Positions 27,974 to 37,369 of a DNA stretch of 53,343 nucleotides are shown one piece after another. The notes under the pieces are model-generated. The model worked only from the letters and a program-made list of their open reading frames with translations. It was not told the DNA's origin and did no database searches. Each line of letters opens with the position of its first letter. Within the stretch, counting starts at the first letter, position 1. Location: contig PWKN01000166.1 of assembly GCA_003559735.1 (NCBI GenBank), positions 1-53,343 on the forward strand, read 5' to 3'. Made by a program: the position numbers and the translations under genes. The stretch comes from Bacteroidales bacterium. Its GTDB lineage: Bacteria; Bacteroidota; Bacteroidia; Bacteroidales; UBA7960.

Positions 27974-29152
27974 ATGAAACTGCCTAAAAACAGGACGAAC
28001 GATTATTCGAAGGAAGCTGTTCTTAAAAGGATCCGCTTTCTGGAGAAACGTAGCCAGAAAACTTTGAAGTATTTACCTGACAGCCAAATAGATCCATCAC
28101 TTGCCAAGGGGAATATTGAAAGCATCATCGGATTTGCGCAGGTACCTGTTGGGGTCATTGGTCCGTTATCAATCAATGGCGAACATGCTTCGGGCGACTT
28201 TTATGTGCCGTTAAGTACAACGGAAGGAGCCCTGATCTCAAGTTACAACAGGGGAGCAACGGCCATCAGTATGTCGGGTGGAGTGAACGTGGTAGTTGCT
28301 GCAGATGGGATTCAACGGGCCCCATATTTTGTCCTGGAGGATGTCTTTAAGGCCAGGGAATTTACACAATGGGTAGAAAAGAACTTTCAAAAGATAAAAA
28401 AGGTTGCCGAAAGCACTACCAGCCATGGCAAACTGATCCGTTACAACAGTTATATGCAGGGACGTGTGGTCTATTTGCGGTTGCACTATACCACCGCCGA
28501 TGCAATGGGTATGAACATGATCACAAAGGCATCACACGAAGTGTGCAGATATATCAAACAGCACTTCCCTGTGGTCAGTTACGCCATTGAAAGCAACATG
28601 GCAGTTGACAAAAAACCATCCATGATCAACACCATACTGGGCAGAGGCAAATCGGTCACGGCGGAAGTGTTGTTCAAAGAACGGGTCATAGGGAGGCTCC
28701 TGCGAACAACTGCGCAGGAAATCGATAAAGCCTACCGCAGGCAGGTTACCGGTGCGCAGCTTGCAGGAGTGCTGGGTTCAAACGGACATGCAGCCAATGG
28801 TATTGCCGCCCTGTTCCTTGCATGCGGACAGGATATGGCAAATGTGAGTGAATCGTGTGTGGGGTATATTTATACCGAAACGATCGGCAACGATCTGTAT
28901 GTTTCTCTTCAATTGCCTTCGCTTGTGATTGGGACCGTAGGAGGTGGTGTTTCGCTGCCTACACAGAAAGAATGCCTGGAGATCATTGATTGTTATGGAA
29001 AAGACAGGGCATTGAAATTCGCTGAAATAGCAGCGGCTACGGTTATGGCCGGTGAAATATCGCTGGCATCAGCCATAGTGGCGGGTGATTTTGTAACGGC
29101 ACACGAAAAATTCGGAAGAAACCGTCCCCGGAAAACAAACAAACCACGATAA
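27974..29152 (+). CDS. Hydroxymethylglutaryl-CoA reductase, class I type
   Basis: Reduces HMG-CoA to mevalonate with NADPH. The 392-residue protein contains only the soluble catalytic part. The complete tetrad of class I enzymes can be placed: Glu84 in LSTTEGALISS, Lys213/214 in DKKPSMINTILGRGKS, Asp287 in CGQDMANV and His377 in FVTAHEKFG. IESIIGFAQVPVGVIGPL and GTVGGGVSLPTQ are also as in the family, with DAMGMNMITKAS for the cofactor site. It is not next to mevalonate kinase or HMG-CoA synthase genes. Many Bacteroidales use the MEP route instead, so either this lineage uses mevalonate or the enzyme has another job. Confidence 0.93.
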   Translation: MKLPKNRTNDYSKEAVLKRIRFLEKRSQKTLKYLPDSQIDPSLAKGNIESIIGFAQVPVGVIGPLSINGEHASGDFYVPLSTTEGALISSYNRGATAISMSGGVNVVVAADGIQRAPYFVLEDVFKAREFTQWVEKNFQKIKKVAESTTSHGKLIRYNSYMQGRVVYLRLHYTTADAMGMNMITKASHEVCRYIKQHFPVVSYAIESNMAVDKKPSMINTILGRGKSVTAEVLFKERVIGRLLRTTAQEIDKAYRRQVTGAQLAGVLGSNGHAANGIAALFLACGQDMANVSESCVGYIYTETIGNDLYVSLQLPSLVIGTVGGGVSLPTQKECLEIIDCYGKDRALKFAEIAAATVMAGEISLASAIVAGDFVTAHEKFGRNRPRKTNKPR

Positions 29153-29231
29153 CATCTGGTGGTTCATACAGCATTATGCATACCAGTCTTATATCGGCTG
29201 CATTGCGCGCCCCATCATTACACGACCCACA

Positions 29232-30212
29232 TTACAGGGCGAGGATCTCCGCAATACTGTGCAGCTCTACATTGATGGGCCGGTTGTATTTAATTGTCTG
29301 CTCGAAAGGGGTGAATACGATCTGGCGGTTTATTGAACCCACCATCATTCCCTTACGTCCGTCAACCAACGCCTTCACAGCCTGAAAACCCAGTCCGCTG
29401 GCCAGCACCCTGTCAAATGCAGAGGGGGCACCACCCCGCTGAATATGCCCAAGAATGGTCACGCGGACGTCAAAATCGGGAAAGCGCGACTTGATCTTTT
29501 TCTCTACTTCCAGGGCGCCACCAAACTTATCGCCTTCGGCAACGATTATGATCCCTGCACCCTCATCATGCGAACTGCCTTTCTCGAGCGTTTCGTACAG
29601 GTCTTCAATATATGTCTTTGCCTCGGGTATCAGTATCTTCTCAGCACCGGTGGCGATACCACTTCGTAAAGCGATAAATCCCGCATCCCTGCCCATCACC
29701 TCCACCACGAACAACCTGTCGTGCGAATGGGCAGTGTCGCGGATCTTGTCAACCGCAGCCACCACTGTATTAACCGCCGTATCATACCCGATGGTGTAAT
29801 CGGTCCCATACAGGTCGTTGTCGATCGTACCCGGTAAACCCATGATGGGGACCCCGTGTTCCTTTCCAAGCAACCTGGCACCTGTCAGTGTTCCGTCTCC
29901 CCCGATCACAACAAGCGCATCAATCCCTTCTGCTTTCATGTGCTCATATGCCTTCTTCCTCCCTTCAGGCTTTATGAACTCCTGGCAACGCGCACTTTTC
30001 AAAATGGTGCCCCCACGGTGAATGATGTTGTATACCGCTGCCCCATCCAAGGGTTTCATTGTTTTGTTGATCAGGCCATAATAGCCTTTGAAAATTCCAG
30101 CAACCTCAATGTTGTAATGAATGCCTGCCTTTACAATAGCACGGATCGCCGCATTCATTCCCGGGGTATCTCCACCGGAGGTCAGCACCCCAATTTTTTT
30201 GATTTGTGACAT
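29232..30212 (-). CDS. pfkA: ATP-dependent 6-phosphofructokinase
   Basis: Commits fructose 6-phosphate to glycolysis. The 326-residue protein has GVLTSGGDTPGMNAAIR at the N-terminus, the ATP motif GGDGTLTGA and the catalytic PGTIDNDLYGTDYTIG. Gly after GGD and Gly in PGTIDND mark ATP use; PPi enzymes have Asp and Lys there. MGRDAGF and GHIQRGGAPSAFDR complete the substrate site. A TPR lipoprotein gene ends 15 bases upstream on the same strand, suggesting a two-gene operon. It converges with the HMG-CoA reductase gene, with about 80 bases between them. Confidence 0.96.
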   Translation of the reverse strand: MSQIKKIGVLTSGGDTPGMNAAIRAIVKAGIHYNIEVAGIFKGYYGLINKTMKPLDGAAVYNIIHRGGTILKSARCQEFIKPEGRKKAYEHMKAEGIDALVVIGGDGTLTGARLLGKEHGVPIMGLPGTIDNDLYGTDYTIGYDTAVNTVVAAVDKIRDTAHSHDRLFVVEVMGRDAGFIALRSGIATGAEKILIPEAKTYIEDLYETLEKGSSHDEGAGIIIVAEGDKFGGALEVEKKIKSRFPDFDVRVTILGHIQRGGAPSAFDRVLASGLGFQAVKALVDGRKGMMVGSINRQIVFTPFEQTIKYNRPINVELHSIAEILAL

Positions 30213-30227
30213 ATGTTTGCTCCTCTT

Positions 30228-31115
30228 TTATTGCGCACGCCGACGATAATAGCCTGCCCTTTCTTTGTCCTGAAAACGTTCATATATATTGGCCAGGTAG
30301 CGGGCATATTCCGGAACAGGCTCCTGTTCATAAAGCCTTTTGAAATACCTCAGGGCAGCGCGCAAATCGGTGTTTATGATCTCCAACGCATCCAGCAAGC
30401 GGGCATATTGCCTGTGTGTACGGTTTTGTTCATAGGCGCTCATTTCTTCACGGTAACGGGCGTCGGCACGGTGAAAATGTTTCTTTGCCAGCAGTTCCAG
30501 CGCATGAACATTATCCTCATTCAGGATCAGGATCTGTTCGGCAAAAGATACAGCTTCTGTTTCTTTGTTAAGTGCCTGTAAGGTGAACAAATATCCGGTC
30601 AGCAGCTCTTCATCCTTTTCTGTATCTGCCTCCAGCCTGGGCCACAGCTCACAGGCTTGCTGAAAGTTGAGGCTTTCCACCAGGGTTATGAACAACCGCC
30701 GCTGCAGACTGACATACTCTTCTTCGCCGGGATATTGGGTTACGTAAAGCTCGAGCATCCTGATCTCCCGCGACAAATTGTCGATCACCCGGTATGCTTT
30801 CGCCAGTGCGGCCACCGTTTGTGCATTGCCAGCCGTTGTATGCCGGGCAACTTCAAGGTAGTCAATGGCCTTCCCCATGTCATCCAGGTCAAAAGCCAGC
30901 AAGCCGGCCCGCTGATAAGCAATCCCTTCAGCTTGTTCTCCACCCTTTTCGCGGACATCAATCAAACGTTCATAAGCTGCCAGTGCCTCCTCTTTATTGC
31001 CAGCCCTGTAAGCTGCTGTTGCTTCTTCCTCCAGTGCATCGACCGGCCGCAGCAAAGAGCAACCCGGAAAGATCAGCAGCACGGCATATACTAAAACGAT
31101 TATTGGTTTTCTCAT
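30228..31115 (-). CDS. Lipoprotein with tetratricopeptide repeats
   Basis: About 295 residues from the start at 31115, which makes a compact lipoprotein signal (KPIIVLVYAVLLIFPGC, lipidated Cys near 19); ATG 31130 would lengthen it by five residues. TPR-like helices run through the rest: AYRAGNKEEALAAYERLIDV, GLLAFDLDDMGKAIDYLEVA and ALRYFKRLYEQEPVPEYARYLANIYE. No enzymatic motif is seen, so a scaffold role in the envelope is the only supportable statement. It precedes pfkA by 15 bases. The promoter at 31261-31290 fits it. Confidence 0.78.
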   Translation of the reverse strand: MRKPIIVLVYAVLLIFPGCSLLRPVDALEEEATAAYRAGNKEEALAAYERLIDVREKGGEQAEGIAYQRAGLLAFDLDDMGKAIDYLEVARHTTAGNAQTVAALAKAYRVIDNLSREIRMLELYVTQYPGEEEYVSLQRRLFITLVESLNFQQACELWPRLEADTEKDEELLTGYLFTLQALNKETEAVSFAEQILILNEDNVHALELLAKKHFHRADARYREEMSAYEQNRTHRQYARLLDALEIINTDLRAALRYFKRLYEQEPVPEYARYLANIYERFQDKERAGYYRRRAQ

Positions 31116-31260
31116 CCTGACTTTATGCACAGACTCTGTTAATATTGTTTTACAACATGATCGGGTGAACCGGACCCTTTAGCGCTCAACGATGAAACAG
31201 TGCTTCGCGGCAATTGTTTACCTGTGTGTCTGCAAGCGGTCATTGCCCAATTCAGGGAGG

Positions 31261-31290
31261 CAAAAGTAATCATAATTTTTGCGCCAGCAA
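31261..31290 (-). promoter_or_regulatory. Promoter of the TPR lipoprotein-pfkA pair
   Basis: Minus strand TTG (31288-31290), 19-bp spacer, TACTTTTG (31261-31268): exact spacing and a good -7 match. The leader to the start codon would be about 140 nt. Confidence 0.5.
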
Positions 31291-31313
31291 AAAATGGGAC
31301 AGCCTGCCGGGGA

Positions 31314-32753
31314 TCAGGAGAGGTCCTTGAGTGAATAGCCCAGCTTCAGAAGATTCCGGGGCTGCAGCAATTCTGTCAGCTTGTTGTGATCGACCAGCTT
31401 CATGGCGTTGTTTGCGGTCACCACGTCACAACCGTGTTCCTTCATATACAATGCCAGCCTGGTGGCATTCTGATAGTCAATATACGGGATCAATGCAGTG
31501 GTAATGGAAGTGCTCTTCAGCAATTTCCCGGCGGCGTCTTTTGTGTGTACCACCAGGTTGTCCAGCAGGTTGCTTCCCAGACTCTCTGCTGCCCCTGTGA
31601 GCAGTTTAAGGCTGTCGATCAATGCATGTCCGATTACCGGAAGGTAAGCATTCAGGTCAAGAGCTGCTTGCCCGCACAAACCCGAAATGAGCACATCATT
31701 GCTGTATACCTTGTGTGACGCACTGATCACAAATTCCGGCACGACAGGGTTGACTTTTCCGGGCATGATGCTGCTGCCTGCCTGTTTTCCGGGCAGCGAG
31801 ATATCGGGCGACCCGATCAGTCCCGCCGACAGCAACCGCATATCGGAGGCTATTTTTTCCAGGTTCACAGCGTTGGCTTTGAGTATGGCATGCACCTCCA
31901 CCAGGGCATCCAGGTTTTGCGTGGTATCTGCATGGTTTTCACTTCGGGTAACGGGCAGGTTTGTCAGCCGCTGCAGGTAAGAAACAACCTCCATGATAAA
32001 GAAACGCGGAATGGCCATGCCACTGCCGGTAGCTCCGCCCCCCAGGTTCACCACCTTGATGCGTTCAAAACATTTCGAAATCCGCCACCAGTCGCGCGAC
32101 AATGCATCGCTGTACGCACCGAAAAGTGTACCGTAAGAGGACGGCAATGCCTGCTGCATCTGGGTATAGGCAATGCGCAGGTCACTGCGATGGCTGGTTT
32201 CGAGCCTTTCCATTTGCGACCGCAACAAGTTGACCGATTGTTCGAGTTTTTCAAGCAGCCGCATGACGGCTACTTTCAGGGCGGTCGGGACAACATCGTT
32301 GGTGCTCTGAAACAAGTTGGCATGAATGGATGGATCAATGAACTGATAACTTCCCGGGGGATGCCCTTTCTTTTTCAGGGCCAGGTTGCACAGTATTTCG
32401 TTCATATTCATGTTGGCCGACGTACCCGCCCCTCCCTGTATTGCCGGAACAATAAAATGGTCATGGTGTTTCCCATCTGCAACCTCCGATGCTGCCTCAT
32501 CAAGAAAAGTAAAAACGGAGATGTCTTCCATCCCCGCGGGCAGCCGCTTCCCGGGATACCGGGCAACGGCAGCCGTGTGAAACGCCACAATACACTGATA
32601 GCAAGCTTTCTTTACCTGTCCCATGGCACGATACCACTCTTCATGGAAGGGAAGGGAGACAGGAAAGTTTTGTGCCGCACGCAGGGCATGGATCCCATAC
32701 AAGGCATCATCGGGGACGATCATCTTTCCCAGGAAGTCTTTTTCTTCTCTCAT
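31314..32753 (-). CDS. Aspartate ammonia-lyase-like enzyme
   Basis: A member of the fumarase/aspartase superfamily, 479 residues, forming fumarate by anti-elimination. The N-terminus (DFLGKMIVPDDALYGIHALRA) and the catalytic loop GSSIMPGKVNPVVPEF are aspartase-like, and the TSANMNMNEILCNLA and STNDVVPTALK regions are conserved. The C-terminus and several central segments differ from E. coli AspA, so fumarase or another substrate cannot be excluded, but the start and the loop favour aspartase. The gene stands alone, divergent from a dus gene with mirrored promoters between. Confidence 0.82.
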   Translation of the reverse strand: MREEKDFLGKMIVPDDALYGIHALRAAQNFPVSLPFHEEWYRAMGQVKKACYQCIVAFHTAAVARYPGKRLPAGMEDISVFTFLDEAASEVADGKHHDHFIVPAIQGGAGTSANMNMNEILCNLALKKKGHPPGSYQFIDPSIHANLFQSTNDVVPTALKVAVMRLLEKLEQSVNLLRSQMERLETSHRSDLRIAYTQMQQALPSSYGTLFGAYSDALSRDWWRISKCFERIKVVNLGGGATGSGMAIPRFFIMEVVSYLQRLTNLPVTRSENHADTTQNLDALVEVHAILKANAVNLEKIASDMRLLSAGLIGSPDISLPGKQAGSSIMPGKVNPVVPEFVISASHKVYSNDVLISGLCGQAALDLNAYLPVIGHALIDSLKLLTGAAESLGSNLLDNLVVHTKDAAGKLLKSTSITTALIPYIDYQNATRLALYMKEHGCDVVTANNAMKLVDHNKLTELLQPRNLLKLGYSLKDLS

Positions 32754-32769
32754 ACCGTCAGGCTTTTGT

Positions 32770-32777
32770 CAAAGATA
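32770..32777 (-). promoter_or_regulatory. -7 element for the aspartase-like gene
   Basis: TATCTTTG on the minus strand, 17 bases before the ATG, giving a leader of about 13 nt. It is part of a 10-bp inverted repeat (CAAAGATAAC at 32770-32779, GTTATCTTTG at 32807-32816) with the -7 box of the divergent gene. Confidence 0.5.
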
Positions 32778-32784
32778 ACCATTA

Positions 32785-32816
32785 TTGGTTTATGTTCACC
32801 CGCCGTGTTATCTTTG
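32785..32816 (+). promoter_or_regulatory. Promoter of the dus gene
   Basis: TTG (32785-32787), 21-bp spacer, TATCTTTG (32809-32816). The leader to the ATG at 32949 would be about 130 nt and contains no recognised element. Confidence 0.5.
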
Positions 32817-32948
32817 TGAAACGGAACCACATACCCCGGCCCATATAGTGCGGTCAGGCAACTATTGCGGACAATTGTGACACAACCGGCGAACGTGATG
32901 GCATAAGTTCCAAAAAGAACACGGTATTGAACCAAATCCGGCCGTACA

Positions 32949-33974
32949 ATGCTTAATGATCAAACCACGAATACGCACCTGTCTCTCGCCCCATTCAGGG
33001 GAATTACACATAAAGCATACCGCAATGCCTTTGCAAGGCATTTTTGCGGCATTGATGTTTTTTATGCCCCGTTTATCAGTGGTACAGGTACCGGACGGAT
33101 ACATCCATCAAAATGTTCAGACATCATGCCTTTGTCTGACGGCTCCCCTCCCGTAATACCGCAGATCATCAGCAACAACGCCACCGAGATCATCAGCTTT
33201 GGGCGTGCCATATACCGGGCTGGTTACCGGGAGCTGAACTGGAACCTTGGGTGTCCGTTTGACCGCATTGCAAATAAAAGAAGAGGGTGCGGCATGTTGC
33301 CTTTCCCCGAAGAGATCGAAAAGATCTTGTCGGATGTGTTCACGGCGGATATATTTCGTGACCGGGCAATGCGGTTCTCCGTAAAAACCAGGTTGGGCTA
33401 CCGTTGTCCATCGGAGATCGGTAAGGTGCTGGAGGTACTGAACCAATTTGCTGTCTGCCGCATTGTAATTCACCCCCGCACAGGCGAACAGATCTACAGC
33501 GGCAAAGCAGACCCTGAAAAGTATGCCGGTTGCGTCGGACTATCAAGGCATCCGTTGGTCTACAATGGCGACATTGTTCATTTAGCGGGTTACCAGGCAT
33601 TACAAACCATGCTTCCTGGTCAGAAGGAGTGGATGCTTGGACGTGGTGCATTGATCAACCCTTTCCTGCCTGCCCGGATCAGGGGCAGGGAGATCGCCGC
33701 AGAGGAAAAAACCGGCAAGCTCCGCTCTTTCCATGAGGAGCTATGGACACATGTCAGGACAACCATACCGCGTGAACAACAGCGCCTGGGTGCCATGAAG
33801 GCCATCTGGCATTATTTGTCGGGTGTGATGCACAACAGCAAAGAAGTGTTTTCCCTTATCAAAAGGGCACGTACAGAAAAAGAGTACCTGGTAGCAGTAA
33901 AAACCGCACTGGAACAAAGGTTAGCCAATGATCAGCAAATTGAAAAGCATTTCCGCTGTCTTACGGAAAAATGA
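32949..33974 (+). CDS. tRNA-dihydrouridine synthase family protein
   Basis: A flavin-dependent reductase of uridine in tRNA, 341 residues. The TIM-barrel motifs are LSLAPFRGITHKAYRNAF, ELNWNLGCPFDRIANKRRGCGML (the Cys of GCP is the proton donor), KTRLGY, IVIHPRTGEQIYSGKAD, VYNGDIV and MLGRGALINPFL, followed by the helical tRNA-binding domain. It is near DusC/DusA size, but which uridine it modifies cannot be told from the sequence. It has its own promoter, divergent from the aspartase-like gene. Confidence 0.92.
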   Translation: MLNDQTTNTHLSLAPFRGITHKAYRNAFARHFCGIDVFYAPFISGTGTGRIHPSKCSDIMPLSDGSPPVIPQIISNNATEIISFGRAIYRAGYRELNWNLGCPFDRIANKRRGCGMLPFPEEIEKILSDVFTADIFRDRAMRFSVKTRLGYRCPSEIGKVLEVLNQFAVCRIVIHPRTGEQIYSGKADPEKYAGCVGLSRHPLVYNGDIVHLAGYQALQTMLPGQKEWMLGRGALINPFLPARIRGREIAAEEKTGKLRSFHEELWTHVRTTIPREQQRLGAMKAIWHYLSGVMHNSKEVFSLIKRARTEKEYLVAVKTALEQRLANDQQIEKHFRCLTEK

Positions 33975-34051
33975 TCGCCGTCTGAAAAACAACCAGCACA
34001 ATTTGCTCATGTGAAAAAAATCCGTTTAATTTACGGCCAAAATACGATTCC

Positions 34052-35551
34052 ATGGACAACGATACCATGTCTGAAGCTCCCCGGCGACCAAAATTGTATG
34101 AAGCACTGATCCCGGTGGTATTCCTTACACTGCTCATTTCTGTCAATGTGTTTATTTTTGGTGATGATGCACTGGCGGGGTCCAACCAGATGGTCCTGAT
34201 CCTCTCGGCGGCGTTGGCGGCAATCGTTGCCATTCGTACAGGACACAAATGGGTCACCCTGCACAAAGGGATTGTAAAGGCCATTGGATCAGCCATGTCG
34301 GCCATTTTGATCCTGTTCCTTATTGGCTCACTGGCGGGCACCTGGTTGTTGAGCGGCATTGTCCCTTCAATGATATATTATGGCCTTCAGATCCTCAACC
34401 CAACCATTTTTCTTGTAGCAGCCTGTGTGGTCAGCGCCATTGTTTCACTGGCCACGGGAAGCAGCTGGAGTACGGTTGCCACCCTTGGAGTTGCCCTGCT
34501 TGGTATCGGACGTACCCTTGGCATTCCGGAGGGCATCATCGGAGGTGCCATCATATCGGGTGCCTACTTTGGCGATAAGATGTCACCGCTTTCCGACACC
34601 ACCAACCTTGCCCCGGCAATGGCTGGTACCGACCTGTTCACCCATATCCGTTATATGGCCTGGACCACCGTACCTTCGATCAGTATCGCACTGATCCTGT
34701 TTATGGTAATCGGACTGACACGGGCGCATGATGGCACCATCAACGACATCAAGCCTGTGCTGACAGCCATAGACGACACATTTCGTATAACCCCCCTGCT
34801 GTTCCTGGTACCTGCACTGGTGATCACCCTGATCATCAAAAAAGTACCCGCCCTGCCCGCACTGCTGTCAGGAACACTTGCCGGAGGTGTGTTTGCCATG
34901 ATCTTTCAGCCACATATCATTTACCAGGTAAGCGGAATGGAGGACCAATTTGCCGTTGCTTCATACATTGCGGTAATGAAGGCAATGTACACCAACATTG
35001 CAGTGATCACCGACCACGAAATGGTAAACAGCCTTCTGGAAACAGGCGGAATGAGTGGGATGCTCAACACCGTGTGGCTGATCATCTGTGCAATGATTTT
35101 CGGGGGAATCATGGAGTCCGGCGGACTGTTACGGCGTATAACAGAAAGTGTGATCAGGCTGGCACACAATACCAGTTCCCTGATCGCTTCGACGGCGGGC
35201 ACCTGTATGTTCTTCAACCTTACCGCCAGTGACCAGTACCTTGCCATTGTGGTCCCCGGACGAATGTTTGCTGATGTTTACAAAGAACGCGGATTGAATC
35301 CACAGAACCTCAGCCGGACACTCGAAGACAGCGGCACGGTAACCTCTGTACTTGTTCCCTGGAACACCTGCGGCGCCACACAATCTGCCGTCCTCGGCGT
35401 CCCCACCGTAGCCTTCATACCTTATGCCTTCTTCAATCTTATCAGTCCGCTGATGACCATCCTTTTTGCCAGTCTGAACATCAGGATATCAAGGTTCAGG
35501 AAGAATGACAAAGAGCGGAAAAACAACGGGGAGGAGAACCCTCATGAATAA
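34052..35551 (+). CDS. Na+/H+ antiporter NhaC family protein
   Basis: An inner-membrane protein of 499 residues with about 11 hydrophobic segments. It shows NhaC-type features: VSAIVSLATGSSWSTVATLGVAL, GAIISGAYFGDKMSPLSDTTNLAPA, the IMESGGLL segment and a late PWNTCGATQSAVLGVP. The SPLSDTTNLA segment is a hallmark of NhaC proteins. It probably exchanges Na+ for H+, though organic-ion antiport (malate-lactate or tyrosine types) occurs in the same family. It overlaps the following glycosyltransferase by 8 bases; the overlap may be simple packing rather than a shared pathway. Confidence 0.9.
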   Translation: MDNDTMSEAPRRPKLYEALIPVVFLTLLISVNVFIFGDDALAGSNQMVLILSAALAAIVAIRTGHKWVTLHKGIVKAIGSAMSAILILFLIGSLAGTWLLSGIVPSMIYYGLQILNPTIFLVAACVVSAIVSLATGSSWSTVATLGVALLGIGRTLGIPEGIIGGAIISGAYFGDKMSPLSDTTNLAPAMAGTDLFTHIRYMAWTTVPSISIALILFMVIGLTRAHDGTINDIKPVLTAIDDTFRITPLLFLVPALVITLIIKKVPALPALLSGTLAGGVFAMIFQPHIIYQVSGMEDQFAVASYIAVMKAMYTNIAVITDHEMVNSLLETGGMSGMLNTVWLIICAMIFGGIMESGGLLRRITESVIRLAHNTSSLIASTAGTCMFFNLTASDQYLAIVVPGRMFADVYKERGLNPQNLSRTLEDSGTVTSVLVPWNTCGATQSAVLGVPTVAFIPYAFFNLISPLMTILFASLNIRISRFRKNDKERKNNGEENPHE

Positions 35552-36671
35552 AGTGATCCTGTCAGTAACCAATGATGTGCTCACCGACCAGCGTGTGAAC
35601 AAGATGGCACGTTCCCTGAATGATATGGGTTTTGATGTCCGCATAACCGGTGTGATGCGTAAGGACAGCAAGCCTTTCACCCCTGCATATGCGACAGTGA
35701 AACGCATCCGGTTGCTGTTCCACAAAAAGTTTTTCTTTTATGCGGAATATAACCTGAAACTATTTTTTTTCCTGCTTTTTAACCGCTTTGACCTGCTGGT
35801 TGCCAACGACCTCGACACTTTACTGCCAAACCACCTGGCGGCATTGCTTAAAGGAAAACCGCTTGTATACGATACCCATGAGTATTTCACCGGAACTCCT
35901 GAAGTGGTATCACGGCCCAGGGTTTACCGGTTCTGGAAATGGCTGGAGCGATCTCTGTTTCCGAGGCAGAAGACCATCATCACCGTCAACAGGTCAATTG
36001 CATCGTTGTATGAAAAAGAATATGGCAAACAACTGCATGTTGTAAGAAACCTGCCGCGCTACAAGGTCCCGCGGGGTCTGATCCCCGCCGACGAACTGAG
36101 TCTGCCGCCGCATAAGGACATCATCATCATGCAGGGCACCGGCATCAATGCCGACCGGGGTGCAGAAGAGCTGATCATGTCCATGCGTCCCGCATACGGC
36201 ATAAAAAATGCATTGCTGCTGGTTATCGGGTCGGGCGATGTCATCCCTGGCTTAAAAAATATGGTGAAGGCAGAGCACTTGCAGGACAGGGTGTGGTTTT
36301 TTGACAGGATGCCGCCACAAGAGCTTTACGAGTATACAAGCCATGCAAAGATTGGTGCCACACTCGATAAGGACACCAGCATAAACCACCGCTACAGTCT
36401 GCCAAACAAACTGTTTGACTATTTAATGTCAGGTGTTCCCCAGTTGTCTTCCAACCTGCCCGAACTGGCGGCCATAATAAAGAAATACCAGACCGGCATG
36501 CTGATAAACAGTCACGACCCCCGGCACATTGCCCATTGCATTGTTCAAATGCTGAATGACCAGGAACAATGGAAGGTGTGGCACCACAATTCCCTGGAAG
36601 CGGCAAAGGAATTATGCTGGGAAAACGAGGAGCAGACCGTAAGGGAAATATACCAGCCGTTTATAACCTGA
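35544..36671 (+). CDS. Glycosyltransferase, family 4 type
   Basis: A 375-residue GT-B protein. The start at 35544 is preceded by a GGGAGGAG (35528-35535) and overlaps the NhaC stop, so translation is probably coupled. It begins MNKVILSVTNDVLTDQRVNK, a common start of Bacteroidota GT4 enzymes, has YDTHEYFTGTPEV in the N-terminal lobe, and in the C-terminal lobe VIGSGDV, the segment LYEYTSHAKIGATLDKD and YSLPNKLFDYLMSGVPQL, which binds the nucleotide sugar. Acceptor and donor are unknown; surface glycan synthesis is likely. Confidence 0.85.
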   Translation: MNKVILSVTNDVLTDQRVNKMARSLNDMGFDVRITGVMRKDSKPFTPAYATVKRIRLLFHKKFFFYAEYNLKLFFFLLFNRFDLLVANDLDTLLPNHLAALLKGKPLVYDTHEYFTGTPEVVSRPRVYRFWKWLERSLFPRQKTIITVNRSIASLYEKEYGKQLHVVRNLPRYKVPRGLIPADELSLPPHKDIIIMQGTGINADRGAEELIMSMRPAYGIKNALLLVIGSGDVIPGLKNMVKAEHLQDRVWFFDRMPPQELYEYTSHAKIGATLDKDTSINHRYSLPNKLFDYLMSGVPQLSSNLPELAAIIKKYQTGMLINSHDPRHIAHCIVQMLNDQEQWKVWHHNSLEAAKELCWENEEQTVREIYQPFIT

Positions 36672-37361
36672 TCACAACCCTTCACCGGTCTCCATCTCCA
36701 CCACCTTGCCCCCTTCGCATTTAAATATGCGGGAAGGGAATTTTTTGAACAACGTATAATCGTGTGTGGCCATCAGTACTGCACGGCCACTTTTGCTGAT
36801 ATCGAACATAAGCTCAATAATGCCTTCACTTGTTTCAGGATCGAGGTTCCCGGTCGGCTCATCGGCAAGGATCACATCGGGGTCATTGATCAAAGCCCGT
36901 GCAATGACCACCCGTTGCTGTTCACCACCCGATAACTGATGGGGTTTTTTAAACCCCTTGGTAGCCAGTCCCACCTTTTCCAATACATCATCCATTCTTT
37001 CCTCCATGGCGATCTTGTCGCGCCAGCCGGTGGCTTTCATCACAAAGAGCAGATTTTCCCGTACCGTGCGGTCAGCCAGCAACTGGAAATCCTGGAATAC
37101 AATGCCGATCTTACGCCGTAAAAACGGAATGTCCCTGTCTCTGATCCCATTGAGGTTTGTACCGGCAATTCTTCCAAAGCCATCAACCATGGGGAGGTCG
37201 GCATACATCACCTTCAGCAGGCTGCTCTTGCCTGATCCGGTGCGTCCGATCAGGTAACAGAACTGGCCCCTGTCAACAGATATGGACACGTTTGACAACA
37301 CCAGGATGTTTTTCTGAAACACTGATGCGTCCTGTAGCTCTATGATCGTATCAAAGCCCAT
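36672..37361 (-). CDS. ftsE: Cell division ATP-binding protein FtsE
   Basis: An ABC ATPase of 229 residues that with FtsX activates peptidoglycan hydrolases at the septum. Walker [11 protein letters not shown]-loop [14 protein letters not shown] (FtsE-typical), signature [17 protein letters not shown], Walker [17 protein letters not shown] and the switch His in ATHDYTL are all present. No ftsX is adjacent, so it acts with a distant partner; a lolD-type ATPase is the alternative. Its stop abuts the stop of the convergent glycosyltransferase with no base between, and it starts 8 bases after the M3 peptidase gene on the same strand. Confidence 0.9.
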   Translation of the reverse strand: MGFDTIIELQDASVFQKNILVLSNVSISVDRGQFCYLIGRTGSGKSSLLKVMYADLPMVDGFGRIAGTNLNGIRDRDIPFLRRKIGIVFQDFQLLADRTVRENLLFVMKATGWRDKIAMEERMDDVLEKVGLATKGFKKPHQLSGGEQQRVVIARALINDPDVILADEPTGNLDPETSEGIIELMFDISKSGRAVLMATHDYTLFKKFPSRIFKCEGGKVVEMETGEGL

Positions 37362-37369
37362 ATGATCGT

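Noticed and set aside
29153-29231. Small plus-strand frame beginning at 29176 between the HMG-CoA reductase gene and pfkA
   Set aside because: Most of it runs antisense to the end of pfkA and it has no recognisable features.
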